Source of the DNA: Saccharopolyspora montiporae
Lineage (GTDB): Bacteria > Actinomycetota > Actinomycetes > Mycobacteriales > Pseudonocardiaceae
Length of the DNA stretch: 64,000 bases
Direction of reading: 5' to 3'
Assembly: GCF_015209505.1 (NCBI RefSeq)
Contig: NZ_JADEYC010000030.1
Location: 30,571 to 94,570, forward strand
The translations under genes and the position numbers were made by a program. This document shows positions 1 through 8,461 of this stretch, in pieces. Position 1 is the stretch's first letter. Each line of letters begins with the position of its first letter. The notes below the pieces were generated by a model that worked only from the letters and a program-made list of their open reading frames with translations, did no database searches and had not been told where the DNA came from.

Positions 1-594
1 GTTGTCCAGCAGAGCCATCTTCATCAGATAGGCGATCTGTTCGCGCATGACCTCGGCTTCGCCGATCTGCCTGCGCAGGCACGACTCCGAGAGGACGAAC
101 GAGGCGTTCGGCGGGCTCTCGCGAGTAAAGATCGTTTGCCGCTCTTGGCGGGCCTTCACTCGCGCATCGAGTTCGTCACCATCGGCTCGCGGCGTCGCTG
201 CGTGCAGCGCCCGGATATACGCCTCCACCTGAAGGATCCCTGGAATGATCTCGTTCTGGATCTGACGAATGTCGTTGGCATCCGTCTCCAGGTCGACGTA
301 CTGGCGGAACCACTCGGGGAACGCTGCCCGGTAGCCGCTCCACCGACCCCGCGCGCTGCGCGTCCGGGCGAGCTCGACCATCCATTGCTTGTGCTCCTCG
401 GTGTCGCCGTATTCGTGAAGCAACAGCAGCAGGTCGCCTTTGGTGATTCCGCTCTGCCCGAGTTCGAGACGGCTGATCTTCGTCGGCGCGCAGTCGAGGA
501 TCTTCGCTGCGTCGGTCAACTCCAGACCTGCAGCCGTACGTGCGTGCCGCAGCTCGTTGCCCAGTTGCAGACGCCGGACTGTCGGTGTCGCCAT
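1..594 (-). CDS. XRE-family regulator with DUF5753 region (3' end outside window)
   Basis: Reading the minus strand from an ATG at 594 gives 198 codons open to the window edge, so the C-terminus is missing. Residues about 8-60 form a helix-turn-helix (NELRHARTAAGLELTDAAKI...PTKISRLELG), the XRE/Cro type. The following part (WMVELARTRSARGRW...FRQYVDLE...IRQIQNEIIPGILQVEAYIRAL) matches the DUF5753 ligand-domain pattern common in Streptomyces and Pseudonocardiaceae regulators (about 280 residues in full). Such genes usually sit beside a small partner gene; here two small genes follow divergently at 810-1420. Function as DNA-binding regulator is well supported; target unknown. Confidence 0.88.
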   Translation of the reverse strand, partial: MATPTVRRLQLGNELRHARTAAGLELTDAAKILDCAPTKISRLELGQSGITKGDLLLLLHEYGDTEEHKQWMVELARTRSARGRWSGYRAAFPEWFRQYVDLETDANDIRQIQNEIIPGILQVEAYIRALHAATPRADGDELDARVKARQERQTIFTRESPPNASFVLSESCLRRQIGEAEVMREQIAYLMKMALLDN

Positions 595-809
595 CCAAGT
601 CCCTCCCCGGTGTGCCGGGGACTGATTATCGATCACGCCGCCTCTCCTCTGACGATCACCCTATCGAAGCATGGTCGTCAGTAGGAGTGCGGATTTAGGG
701 TTCTGTTTACGAACGACATACAGAGCAGGACAGCTGAAATGGGAGCGAGCCGCACGTCGCATCAACTCCTGCACAGCGGGTGACCTGCCCGGACGGAAGT
801 GACGATGGG

Positions 810-998
810 ATGCGCACGAACCGCACGATTCGCCAAGCGGCACACCGCTTTCCAGGCGATGCGCTGATGGTTGCGGCTTACCTCGTGCTGGACCCGCCCG
901 CACGGCACGCCCCCGGCCGGTGCGGGCGGCCCCCGGCCCCGACGACCCGGACCGGCCCCGGCCAGGTCGTCGGGGCCGACGGCGGGACGCGCCGATGA
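810..998 (+). CDS. Possible small protein between XRE regulator and Cys-rich protein
   Basis: An ATG at 810 opens 62 codons ending in a TGA that overlaps the ATG of the next gene (ATGA at 995-998), the usual sign of translational coupling. The product (MRTNRTIRQAAHRFPGDAL then a Pro/Arg-rich tail) matches nothing I recognise. A weak GGAAG lies about 10 bases upstream; a GTG at 780 in the same frame is an alternative start. The coupling and position argue that it is real, the low-complexity tail argues against. Confidence 0.4.
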   Translation: MRTNRTIRQAAHRFPGDALMVAAYLVLDPPARHAPGRCGRPPAPTTRTGPGQVVGADGGTRR

Positions 999-1420
999 GC
1001 CGAATCATCCTGGCACGCCTGCACTCCAGCACCGATCACCGGGTGCACAGCTTCGACGCGCACCAACACGGCGACGGAACCCGCACAGCGCTCTGCGGCT
1101 TCACCGCGCACCACTCGGCCCTGGAACCGCTCCCGCACATCACCGGCATGGGCTGCGAACTCTGCATCCTCGCAACACCGCTCGACGAACAGCCCACCAC
1201 CGAAACGACCCCACCCGACGACGACCCGACCAGCGCGACCGTCTACGCGGTCGGGCTGCGCGGCGAACTCCGCTGGCACGACGTCCCCGAACACCCGCTG
1301 ATCCACCACCACGCGGGCCGCGAAGTCGTCCTCGCCGAATGCGGCTCCATCGGCTTCCTCGTGTTCGGCATTCCACCCGAACGCTACGAACGCTGCCCCG
1401 ACTGCCCGAGTCCCGGATGA
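995..1420 (+). CDS. Small Cys-pair protein next to XRE/DUF5753 regulator
   Basis: The 141-residue product starts MSRIILARLHSSTDHRVHSFD. It has a Cys in ALCGF, then CELC (MGCELCILA), ECGS and a C-terminal CPDC pair, which look like a metal-binding or zinc-finger arrangement. No enzyme motif is visible. The ATG at 995 overlaps the preceding small frame by four bases. Small genes of this sort commonly accompany XRE/DUF5753 regulators in Pseudonocardiaceae (family knowledge); a shared role is inference. Confidence 0.7.
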   Translation: MSRIILARLHSSTDHRVHSFDAHQHGDGTRTALCGFTAHHSALEPLPHITGMGCELCILATPLDEQPTTETTPPDDDPTSATVYAVGLRGELRWHDVPEHPLIHHHAGREVVLAECGSIGFLVFGIPPERYERCPDCPSPG

Positions 1421-1480
1421 ACCGGACACGAGGTGGTCCTCCCCGATCAGCGCGGGGTTTCTCGTTCCTCCGCTGCCGAT

Positions 1481-2731
1481 TCAGACCAGGAAGGAGAACA
1501 GCGGGGAGCCCGGGGAGATCTGCTCGATGTGCAGCGGGCTGTCGTCCATGCGCTTGCGGAGGCCGTCGATCTCGTCGGGGTGGTCCAGTTCGATGCCCAC
1601 CAGGGCCGGACCGGTCTCCCGGTTGTTCTTCTTGACGTACTCGAACGCGATGATGTCCTGGCCCTGCTCCAGCACCTCGTCCAGGAAGTGCCGCAGCGCG
1701 CCGGGTTCCTGCGGGAACGTGACCAGGAAGTAGTGCCGCAGGCCCTCGTGCAGCAGCGAGCGCTCGACCACCTCGCCGTAGCGGCTCAGGTCGTTGTTGC
1801 CGCCGGAGACCACGCACACCACCGGGCCCTGCGGCCTGCGGCGCATCGGCATCCGCAGCGCCGCGCTGGCCAGCGCCCCGGCGGGTTCGGCGATGATCCC
1901 GTCGGTCTGGTACAGGTCGATCATCTCGCTGCACACGGCACCTTCCGGCACCGCGACGATCTCGTCGACCAGATCGCGCACCACCTCGAAGCCGTGCGCG
2001 CCGACCCGGCCCACGGCAGCGCCGTCGACGAACGTGTCCACCTGCTGCAGCGCGACCGGGGCGCCCTCGTCCAGCGCCGCGCGCATGCTGGCCGCGCCCG
2101 CCGGCTCGGCACCGATCACCCGCGTCTCCGGGAAGTGCTCCTTGATCCAGCACGCGATCCCGGCCAGCAGCCCGCCACCGCCGACCGGCACCACCACCGT
2201 GTCCAGCGCGCCGTCGTGCTGCTCGGCGATCTCCAGGCCGACCGTGCCCTGACCGGCGATGGTGCGCGGATCGTCGAACGGGTGGACGTAGACCGCGCCG
2301 GTCGAGGCCGCGTCCTGCTGGGCGGCCACGCTGGTCTCGTCGAACGAGCTGCCCACGATGTGCAGCTCGACGTGGTCCCCGCCGATCTGCGCGATGCGCT
2401 TGCGCTTCTGCCGGGGCGTGTTGGCCGGCAGGTAGACGCGACCGCGGATGCCGAGCTCGCGGCAGCTCAGCGCCAAGCCCTGCGCGTGGTTCCCCGCGCT
2501 GGCGCACACCACGCCGCTCTCCCGCTCCTCGGGAGCCAGTGCCGAGATGAGGCTGAACGCCCCGCGCACCTTGTACGACCGGCACAACTGGAGGTCCTCG
2601 CGCTTGAGCCCGACCGGGGCGCCGAGTTCACCGGACAGACGGGTGCTGCGCTCCAGCGGGGTGCGGTGCACCACCTGCCGGAGCCGGGTGGCGGCGCGGA
2701 CGATCGCGGCCGGGTTGAGCTCTTCGGACAC
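1481..2731 (-). CDS. ilvA: Threonine ammonia-lyase (threonine dehydratase)
   Basis: The 416-residue protein deaminates L-threonine to 2-oxobutanoate, the first step of isoleucine synthesis, with pyridoxal phosphate in the cytosol. The PLP lysine is K54 in CRSYKVRGAF; SAGNHAQG and the phosphate-binding GGGGLLAG loop are present, and residues about 330-416 form one ACT-like regulatory region (QEPGALRHFLDEVL...). Its length fits the short single-ACT actinobacterial type rather than the 514-residue E. coli IlvA. It is divergent from selA with 113 bases between the starts and appears to be a single-gene unit. Confidence 0.93.
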   Translation of the reverse strand: MSEELNPAAIVRAATRLRQVVHRTPLERSTRLSGELGAPVGLKREDLQLCRSYKVRGAFSLISALAPEERESGVVCASAGNHAQGLALSCRELGIRGRVYLPANTPRQKRKRIAQIGGDHVELHIVGSSFDETSVAAQQDAASTGAVYVHPFDDPRTIAGQGTVGLEIAEQHDGALDTVVVPVGGGGLLAGIACWIKEHFPETRVIGAEPAGAASMRAALDEGAPVALQQVDTFVDGAAVGRVGAHGFEVVRDLVDEIVAVPEGAVCSEMIDLYQTDGIIAEPAGALASAALRMPMRRRPQGPVVCVVSGGNNDLSRYGEVVERSLLHEGLRHYFLVTFPQEPGALRHFLDEVLEQGQDIIAFEYVKKNNRETGPALVGIELDHPDEIDGLRKRMDDSPLHIEQISPGSPLFSFLV

Positions 2732-2810
2732 CTGGCGATCCTAATGACCGGGCCCACAGCAGCACCTGGTGGGGCGGGAGCGAACCGGCGACACGACCAC
2801 CGAACACGCC

Positions 2811-2838
2811 TGGACCGCGCCGTGGACCGGACTAGAGT
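2811..2838 (+). promoter_or_regulatory. selA promoter, leaderless type
   Basis: A -35-like TGGACC (2811-2816), 16-base spacer and -10 TAGAGT (2833-2838, TANNNT class) are followed by only six bases before the selA ATG at 2845. Transcription would begin at or next to the start codon, so the message should be leaderless; no ribosome binding site is seen. Confidence 0.55.
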
Positions 2839-2844
2839 GCGCCC

Positions 2845-4134
2845 ATGGCGGATTCACGGCGCAGCGTGCCGGGTACCGACCGGGTGCTCGGCGAACCGGA
2901 CATCGCGGCCACGCTCCCGGTGCTCGGGGTCGAGCTCGTCAAGCGGGCCGTGCACACCGCGCAGCAGCGGGCGCGCGACGGTGAGATCGAGCCCTCGGCG
3001 GTGGTCGCCGCGACGCTGGCCGAACTGCCGCCCTCGGCATCCAGCGTGCGGCGGGTGCTCAACGCGACCGGTGTGCTGCTGCACACCAACCTGGGCCGGG
3101 CCCCGCTGTCCGACGCGGCCATCGGCGCGCTGCGCGAGGCGGCCGGCGCCACCGATGTGGAACTGGACCTGGACAGCGGGCGGCGCGGACCGCGCGGTGC
3201 CGCCGCAATCGCGGCGCTGCTGGACGCGGCCCCGCGGGCGGGCGCGGCGCACGTGGTCAACAACGGGGCCGCGGCGCTGTCCCTGGCCGCGACCGCGCTG
3301 GCGCAGGACAAGGAGATCGTGCTCTCCCGCGGCGAGATGGTCGAGATCGGCGACGGCTTCCGCATCCCGGAGCTGCTCACCGCGACCGGCGCGCGGCTGC
3401 GCGAAGTGGGCACCACCAACCGCGTGCAGCTGGACGACTACCGGCAGGCGCTGGGCCCGGACACCGGGTTCGTGCTCAAGATCCACCCGTCGAACTTCGT
3501 GATCAGCGGCTTCACCTCCGAAGTGCCGGTGTCGGCGCTGCGCGAGCTGGGCGCACCGGTGGTCGCCGACATCGGATCCGGCCTGCTGCACCCGCATCCG
3601 TCGCTGCCCGGCGAACCGGACGCCACCAGCGCGCTGGCCGACGGGGCGGACCTGGTCATCGCCAGCGGGGACAAGCTGCTCGGTGGTCCGCAAGCGGGCC
3701 TGCTGCTGGGTTCCGCGGACCTCGTGGACCGGTTGCGCAGGCATCCGCTGGCCCGCGCGCTGCGCGTCGACAAGCTCACCCTGGCCGCGCTGGAAGCCAC
3801 GTTGCGCGGACCGCGCGGACCGGTCGAGGCGGCGCTGCGCCAGGACCGCGAAGTGCTGGTGCGCCGGGCCGAACGGCTCGCCGCCACGCTGTCCGCGGCC
3901 GGGATCCCCGCCGAGGCGCGGGAATCCGCCGCCGCGGTCGGCGGGGGCAGCGCACCCGGCCACGCGCTGCCCAGCGCCGCGGTCGCGATTCCGGAGCGCT
4001 GGGCCAAACCGCTGCGCACCGGGCAGCCGCCCGTGCTGGCACGCGTCGAGCAGGACAGCTGCCTGCTCGACCTCGCCGCGCTGCCCGCCGACGCCGACGG
4101 GGAGCTGGCCGACGCCGTGCTCCGGGCCGCCTGA
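2845..4134 (+). CDS. selA: L-seryl-tRNA(Sec) selenium transferase
   Basis: SelA (429 residues) converts seryl-tRNA(Sec) to selenocysteyl-tRNA(Sec) using selenophosphate; it is a PLP enzyme that forms a homodecamer in bacteria. The PLP lysine is K277 in ASGDKLLGGPQAG, the family signature, and the N-terminal VLNATGVLLHTNLGRAPLS block is typical. Length is a little below the E. coli enzyme (463). The gene lies head of the selA-selB-tRNA(Sec)-selD cluster and its TGA overlaps the selB ATG by one base. Start chosen at 2845 because the putative -10 lies just upstream and the N-terminal domain is complete. Confidence 0.95.
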   Translation: MADSRRSVPGTDRVLGEPDIAATLPVLGVELVKRAVHTAQQRARDGEIEPSAVVAATLAELPPSASSVRRVLNATGVLLHTNLGRAPLSDAAIGALREAAGATDVELDLDSGRRGPRGAAAIAALLDAAPRAGAAHVVNNGAAALSLAATALAQDKEIVLSRGEMVEIGDGFRIPELLTATGARLREVGTTNRVQLDDYRQALGPDTGFVLKIHPSNFVISGFTSEVPVSALRELGAPVVADIGSGLLHPHPSLPGEPDATSALADGADLVIASGDKLLGGPQAGLLLGSADLVDRLRRHPLARALRVDKLTLAALEATLRGPRGPVEAALRQDREVLVRRAERLAATLSAAGIPAEARESAAAVGGGSAPGHALPSAAVAIPERWAKPLRTGQPPVLARVEQDSCLLDLAALPADADGELADAVLRAA

Positions 4135-5888
4135 TGCGGGTCGTGGCCACGGCCGGGCACGTCGACCACGGGAAGTCGGCGCTGGTGCGGGCGCTGACCG
4201 GCATGGAACCCGACCGGTGGTCCGAGGAGCACCGGCGCGGCCTGACGATCGATCTCGGCTTCGCGTGGACCGAGTTGGGCGGTGTCCGGACCGCGTTCGT
4301 CGACGTGCCCGGGCACGAGCGCTTCGTGCCGAACATGCTCGCCGGAGTCGGGCCGGTGCCCGCGGTGCTGTTCGCGGTCGCCGCCGACGAGGGCTGGATG
4401 CCGCAGTCGACCGAGCACCTGGCGGCGTTGGAGGCGCTCGGCGTGCAGCGGGGGCTGCTCGTGCTCACCCGCTGCGATCTCGCCGATCCGGCCGCGGCGC
4501 TGCAGCAGGCACGCGAAGCGCTGGACGGCACCGGGCTGGCCGGTGCGGAGGCGGTCGCGGTCAGCTCGGCGACTGGGCACGGCCTGGACCGGCTGCGCAC
4601 GCGGCTGGCCGGGTTGCTCGCCGAGCTGCCGCAGCCGGATGCGGACGCGGACGTGCGGCTGTGGATCGACCGCGCCTTCGGCATCCGCGGCGCGGGCCCG
4701 GTCGTCACCGGGACCCTGCGGGACGGCACGCTGCGCACCGGGCAACGGCTGGTGCTGCACGACGGGACCGACCGGCCCCCGGAGATCGCGGTGCGCGGGC
4801 TGCAGGTGCTGGGCGAGGACGCCGACGACGTGCGCGGGACGGCACGGGTGGCGGTGAACCTGCGCGGTGTCGACCTGGCGCAGCTGCACCGCGGACAGGC
4901 GCTGCTGGCCCCGCGGTGCTGGCCGAACGCGGCGGAGGCCGATGTGCGGATCGTGGGCGGCGCGACGGGCGATCTACCGCGGGAACTCGTGCTGCACGCC
5001 GGATCCGCCGCGGTGCCGGTGCGGCTGCGCCCGCTCGGTGCGGACACCGCCCGGCTGGCGCTGTCGACACCGCTGCCGCTGCGCCCGGGTGATCGCGCGC
5101 TGCTGCGCGATCCCGGCGCGCACCGGGTGCCGGGCGGCGCCGTGGTGCTGGACGTGTTCCCGCCGCGGCTGTCCCGGCGCGGCGACGCGCACCGGCGGGC
5201 GCGCGAGCTGGACGGCATGCACGGCACCACCGATATCGCCGCCGAGCTGCGCCGCCGCCGGGTGGTCTCCGCCGACCGGCTGCGCGAAATGGGCCTGCAC
5301 CCGCCGCACGAGGGCACGTGGCTCATCGACCCGCAGCACCGCGCGCGGCTCGCCGAACGGTTGCGCAGCCTGCTCGACGAGCACGCGCAGCGCCACCCGT
5401 TGCAGGAAGGGATGCCGGAGGAGGCGGTCCGCCGCGCCCTGGACCTGCCGGACGCGGCGCTGGTGCGGGCGGTGGCCGAGCAGGCCGGCAAGCAGGTGCG
5501 CGCCGGTCGGATCGGCTCCCCCGGCGGACTGCCGGAACCGGTGCGCGGCGCGGTCGACGAGCTGCGCCGGCAGCTGGAGGCCGATCCGTTCCAGGCCCCC
5601 ACCGCCGAACGGCTCGCCGAACTCCGGCTCGGGCAGCGGGAACTCGCCGCCGCGGAGCGTTGCGGGCTGCTGCTGCGGGTGGCGCCCGGGATCGTGCTGC
5701 TCCCGGACGCCCCGGACCGCGCGCTGGAGCGGCTGGGCCCGCTACCGGGGCCGTTCACGCTCAGCAGTGCCCGGCAGGAACTGGGCACCACCCGGCGGGT
5801 CGCGGTACCACTGCTGGAACTGCTCGCGGCGCGGGGCTGGACGCACCGGCTGCCGGACGGCACGCACGAGATCCGCGCGCCGCGCTGA
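4134..5888 (+). CDS. selB: Selenocysteine-specific elongation factor
   Basis: SelB (584 residues) is the EF-Tu-like GTPase that delivers selenocysteyl-tRNA to in-frame UGA codons marked by a SECIS hairpin. The P-loop is GHVDHGKS (residues 8-15), G3 is DVPGHERF, and G4 is TRCD in place of NKxD. Domains 2 and 3 of beta-barrel type follow to about residue 330, then the C-terminal winged-helix array that binds SECIS RNA (about 340-584). It overlaps selA by one base, so the two are translationally coupled. Confidence 0.95.
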   Translation: MRVVATAGHVDHGKSALVRALTGMEPDRWSEEHRRGLTIDLGFAWTELGGVRTAFVDVPGHERFVPNMLAGVGPVPAVLFAVAADEGWMPQSTEHLAALEALGVQRGLLVLTRCDLADPAAALQQAREALDGTGLAGAEAVAVSSATGHGLDRLRTRLAGLLAELPQPDADADVRLWIDRAFGIRGAGPVVTGTLRDGTLRTGQRLVLHDGTDRPPEIAVRGLQVLGEDADDVRGTARVAVNLRGVDLAQLHRGQALLAPRCWPNAAEADVRIVGGATGDLPRELVLHAGSAAVPVRLRPLGADTARLALSTPLPLRPGDRALLRDPGAHRVPGGAVVLDVFPPRLSRRGDAHRRARELDGMHGTTDIAAELRRRRVVSADRLREMGLHPPHEGTWLIDPQHRARLAERLRSLLDEHAQRHPLQEGMPEEAVRRALDLPDAALVRAVAEQAGKQVRAGRIGSPGGLPEPVRGAVDELRRQLEADPFQAPTAERLAELRLGQRELAAAERCGLLLRVAPGIVLLPDAPDRALERLGPLPGPFTLSSARQELGTTRRVAVPLLELLAARGWTHRLPDGTHEIRAPR

Positions 5889-5933
5889 ACCACCCGCACC
5901 GCGGGGCCTAAGGTGGGGCGCGAAGCGGGGCAG

Positions 5934-6029
5934 GGAGACGTCAGGGTGCCTGGTGGCCCCCACGGCCTTCAAAGCCGATGGCGCCGAGTACCTCGGTGCG
6001 GCGGGTTCGATTCCCGTCCGTCTCCGCCA
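5934..6029 (+). tRNA. selC: tRNA-Sec (anticodon TCA)
   Basis: A 96-base tRNA ending in encoded CCA. The acceptor GGAGACG (5934-5940) pairs with CGTCTCC (6019-6025), discriminator G6026. The eighth acceptor position apposes T5941 and C6018. The D stem is about six pairs (5944-5950 with 5955-5960) around a four-base loop. The anticodon loop CTTCAAA (5967-5973) carries TCA at 5969-5971, reading UGA; the stem is CGGC/GCCG with an outer A-A apposition. The long variable arm is an eight-pair stem (5981-5988 with 5992-5999). The T arm is GCGGG-TTCGATT-CCCGT. The six-pair D stem, long extra arm and TCA together are diagnostic of selenocysteine tRNA. Confidence 0.95.
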
Positions 6030-6075
6030 CTTCCACCCGCTGCGCGGATGCCGTCCGCGCGGGTCCGGTGCTTGA

Positions 6076-7083
6076 ATGCGGCGCATGACGGTTCGATTGA
6101 CCGAGTATGCGCGCGGCGGCGGGTGCGCGTGCAAGATCCCGCCGGACGAGCTGGAGGACATCGTCGCCGGTCTGCCCGCTGCGGGCACCGACGGGAGCGC
6201 CGCGGAACTGCTCGTCGGTCCGGTCGGCGGAGACGACGCGGCGGTGGTGCGCACCGGGGCGGGCGCATTCGTCAGCACGACCGACTTCTTCACGCCGGTC
6301 GTCGACGACGCCCGGGAATGGGGCGCGATCGCGGCGGCCAACGCACTGTCCGATGTGTACGCGATGGGCGGCGAGCCGGTGGTCGCGCTGAACCTGCTGG
6401 CCTGGCCGCGGGGGGTACTGCCGTTCGAACTCGCCACCGAGGTGCTGCGCGGCGGCGCCGAGATCGCCGCGGTCGCGGGCTGCCACATCGGCGGCGGGCA
6501 CAGCGTCGACGATGCGGAACCCAAGTACGGGCTGGCCGTGACCGGACTGGTCGATCCGGAGCGGATGCTGCGCAACGACACCGCGCGCCCGGGACTCCCT
6601 CTGTCGCTGACCAAACCGCTCGGCATCGGGGTGCTCAACACCCGGCACAAGCGCACCGGCGAGCGGTTCGAGCAGGCGGTGGCGGCGATGACCGCGCTCA
6701 ACCGGGACGCCGCGCGCGCCGCGGTGGCCGCGGGGGCCCGCTGCGCGACCGACGTGACCGGGTTCGGCCTGCTGGGCCACCTGCATAAGATGATGCGCGC
6801 CTCGGGGACCGCGGCGGTGCTGGATCCGTCCGCGGTCCCGTACCTGGACGGGGCGCGGCAGGCCGTGCGGGAGGACCACGTCAGCGGCGGGACCCGGCGC
6901 AACCTGGACTGGGTCCGGCCGCACCTGGACGCGGGCGGGGCCGCGGAGGAGGACGTGCTGCTGCTGGCCGACGCGCAGACCTCCGGTGGCCTGCTGGTGG
7001 TCGGCGAGGTCCCCGGCGCACCGGTCATCGGGCACGTATTCGAGCGGCCCGATCCCGCAGCGCCGACGATCACCCTGCGCTGA
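6076..7083 (+). CDS. selD: Selenophosphate synthetase (selenide, water dikinase), Cys form
   Basis: SelD (335 residues) makes selenophosphate from selenide and ATP, the selenium donor for SelA. With the ATG at 6076, the catalytic pair falls at C17 and K20 (GGGCACK), exactly as numbered in E. coli SelD, which supports this start over the ATG at 6085. Cysteine, not selenocysteine, occupies position 17. AIR-synthase-type motifs (VGGDDAAVV, SDVYAMGGEPVVALNL, ADAQTSGGLL) are in order. It follows tRNA-Sec by 46 bases and closes the selenium locus. Confidence 0.95.
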   Translation: MRRMTVRLTEYARGGGCACKIPPDELEDIVAGLPAAGTDGSAAELLVGPVGGDDAAVVRTGAGAFVSTTDFFTPVVDDAREWGAIAAANALSDVYAMGGEPVVALNLLAWPRGVLPFELATEVLRGGAEIAAVAGCHIGGGHSVDDAEPKYGLAVTGLVDPERMLRNDTARPGLPLSLTKPLGIGVLNTRHKRTGERFEQAVAAMTALNRDAARAAVAAGARCATDVTGFGLLGHLHKMMRASGTAAVLDPSAVPYLDGARQAVREDHVSGGTRRNLDWVRPHLDAGGAAEEDVLLLADAQTSGGLLVVGEVPGAPVIGHVFERPDPAAPTITLR

Positions 7084-7319
7084 GCCCTGGCGTGACGAGT
7101 CGCACCTGCGCAGCACACCTTCGGGGCCTTGCGCCGGTACGGCCGCCGGGCACGCCCGTGCGGGCGGGACGGGCCCCCGCGAGGATGGGTCCGTGGATCC
7201 GCAACCCGGCGCCGTCGCCACGCCGCGGCCGGAGCACCGCCGCGAGCATGCCGCCGAGCGGCAGCCGGTCCGGTCCGCCGCGGACCGAGCCCGACCCGGC
7301 ATCGACGGGACGTCCGGCC

Positions 7320-8441
7320 GTGCAGCGGCATGACGGCCGGCGGCCGCCCACCTTCGGGATCGAGGAGGAGTTCCTGCTGCTCGATCCGGAAACGTGCGCT
7401 CCGGCCGACCGGGCGGTGGAGGTGCTGGCCGGTGCCGGCCGCGGGCGCGGCACGCTGACCCAGGAGTGCACCCGCTTCCAGGTCGAGGCGGCGACCCCGG
7501 TCTGCCGGGGCGCCGAGGACGCCGGCGCCGAGATCGCATCGGCCCGCCGCGCGCTGGGCGGCTCGGCCGAGCGGCACGGACTGCGGTTGGCGGCGACCGG
7601 TTTCGCGCCGCTGGGGGTGCCCGCACCGGTGCCGGTGAGCACGAAACCGCGCTACCAGGCGATCGCGACCCGTTTCGGCCGGCTGCTGCACGCGCACACC
7701 GCCGCCGGATGCCACGTGCACGTGGGCATGCCGGACCTGGCCACCGCGGTCGCGGTCTCCGACCAGCTGCGCCCGCACCTGCCCGCCCTGCTGGCGCTGA
7801 CCGCGAATTCGCCGTTCTGCCGGGGCAGGGACACCGGGCACGCCAGCTGGCGGCACGTCGTCTGGTCCCGGCTGCCGTCGGCGGGGCCGCCACCGCGGCA
7901 CGGCAGCGTGCGGTCCTACGAGCGCGCGGTGCAGGTGCTGCTCAACAGCGGCGCCGCGCTGGATACCGGGATGGTGTACTGGTGCGCCCGGCCGTCGCAC
8001 CGGCTGTCGACGCTGGAGGTGCGGGTCGCCGATACCGCGGGCACTCCGCAGGAGGCGCTGCTGACCGCCCTGCTCGTGCGCGGGCTCGCCGATGGCGCGC
8101 TGGGCCGGGTAGCGACCGGCCAGCCCGCGCCCGAGCTCCCGGACCAGGTGCTGCGCGCCGCGCTGTGGCGGGCGGCCCGGGACGGGTTGCGCGGCAGCGG
8201 GCTGCACCCGGCCACCGGCGAGCTGGTCCCGGCACGCCGGCTGCTGGACGAGACGGTCGCCGCCGCGCTGCCCGCACTGGAGCACTCGGGCGACGCCTCG
8301 ACCGCACTGGCCCTGCTGGAAGCGGTGCTGCGCCGCGGGACCGGCGCCGACCGGCAGCGCGCGATGTTCGCCCGGCGCGGCCGGATGGCCGATGTGTTGC
8401 ACCTGCTGGCCGAACAGACCCGCGACGGTCTGCCCAGCTGA
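7320..8441 (+). CDS. Glutamate-cysteine ligase family 2 / carboxylate-amine ligase-like
   Basis: The core starts TFGIEEEFLLLDPET, the signature of the GCS2/YbdK family of ATP-dependent carboxylate-amine ligases, which form gamma-glutamyl bonds. About 373 residues from the GTG at 7320; an in-frame ATG at 7185 would add a Pro/Arg-rich tail with no homology pattern, so the later start is preferred. CHVHVGMPD and ANSPFCRGRDTG are further family blocks. Which amine it uses (cysteine, or as EgtA in ergothioneine synthesis) cannot be told: no egtBCD neighbours are seen. It follows selD on the same strand. Confidence 0.82.
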   Translation: MQRHDGRRPPTFGIEEEFLLLDPETCAPADRAVEVLAGAGRGRGTLTQECTRFQVEAATPVCRGAEDAGAEIASARRALGGSAERHGLRLAATGFAPLGVPAPVPVSTKPRYQAIATRFGRLLHAHTAAGCHVHVGMPDLATAVAVSDQLRPHLPALLALTANSPFCRGRDTGHASWRHVVWSRLPSAGPPPRHGSVRSYERAVQVLLNSGAALDTGMVYWCARPSHRLSTLEVRVADTAGTPQEALLTALLVRGLADGALGRVATGQPAPELPDQVLRAALWRAARDGLRGSGLHPATGELVPARRLLDETVAAALPALEHSGDASTALALLEAVLRRGTGADRQRAMFARRGRMADVLHLLAEQTRDGLPS

Positions 8442-8461
8442 CCGCTCCCGGGTCGGGACCG

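Noticed and set aside
7092..7319. N-terminal extension of the GCS2-like enzyme from upstream in-frame starts
   Set aside because: The extra residues are Pro/Arg-rich with no family pattern; the family's normal start lies at the GTG at 7320.
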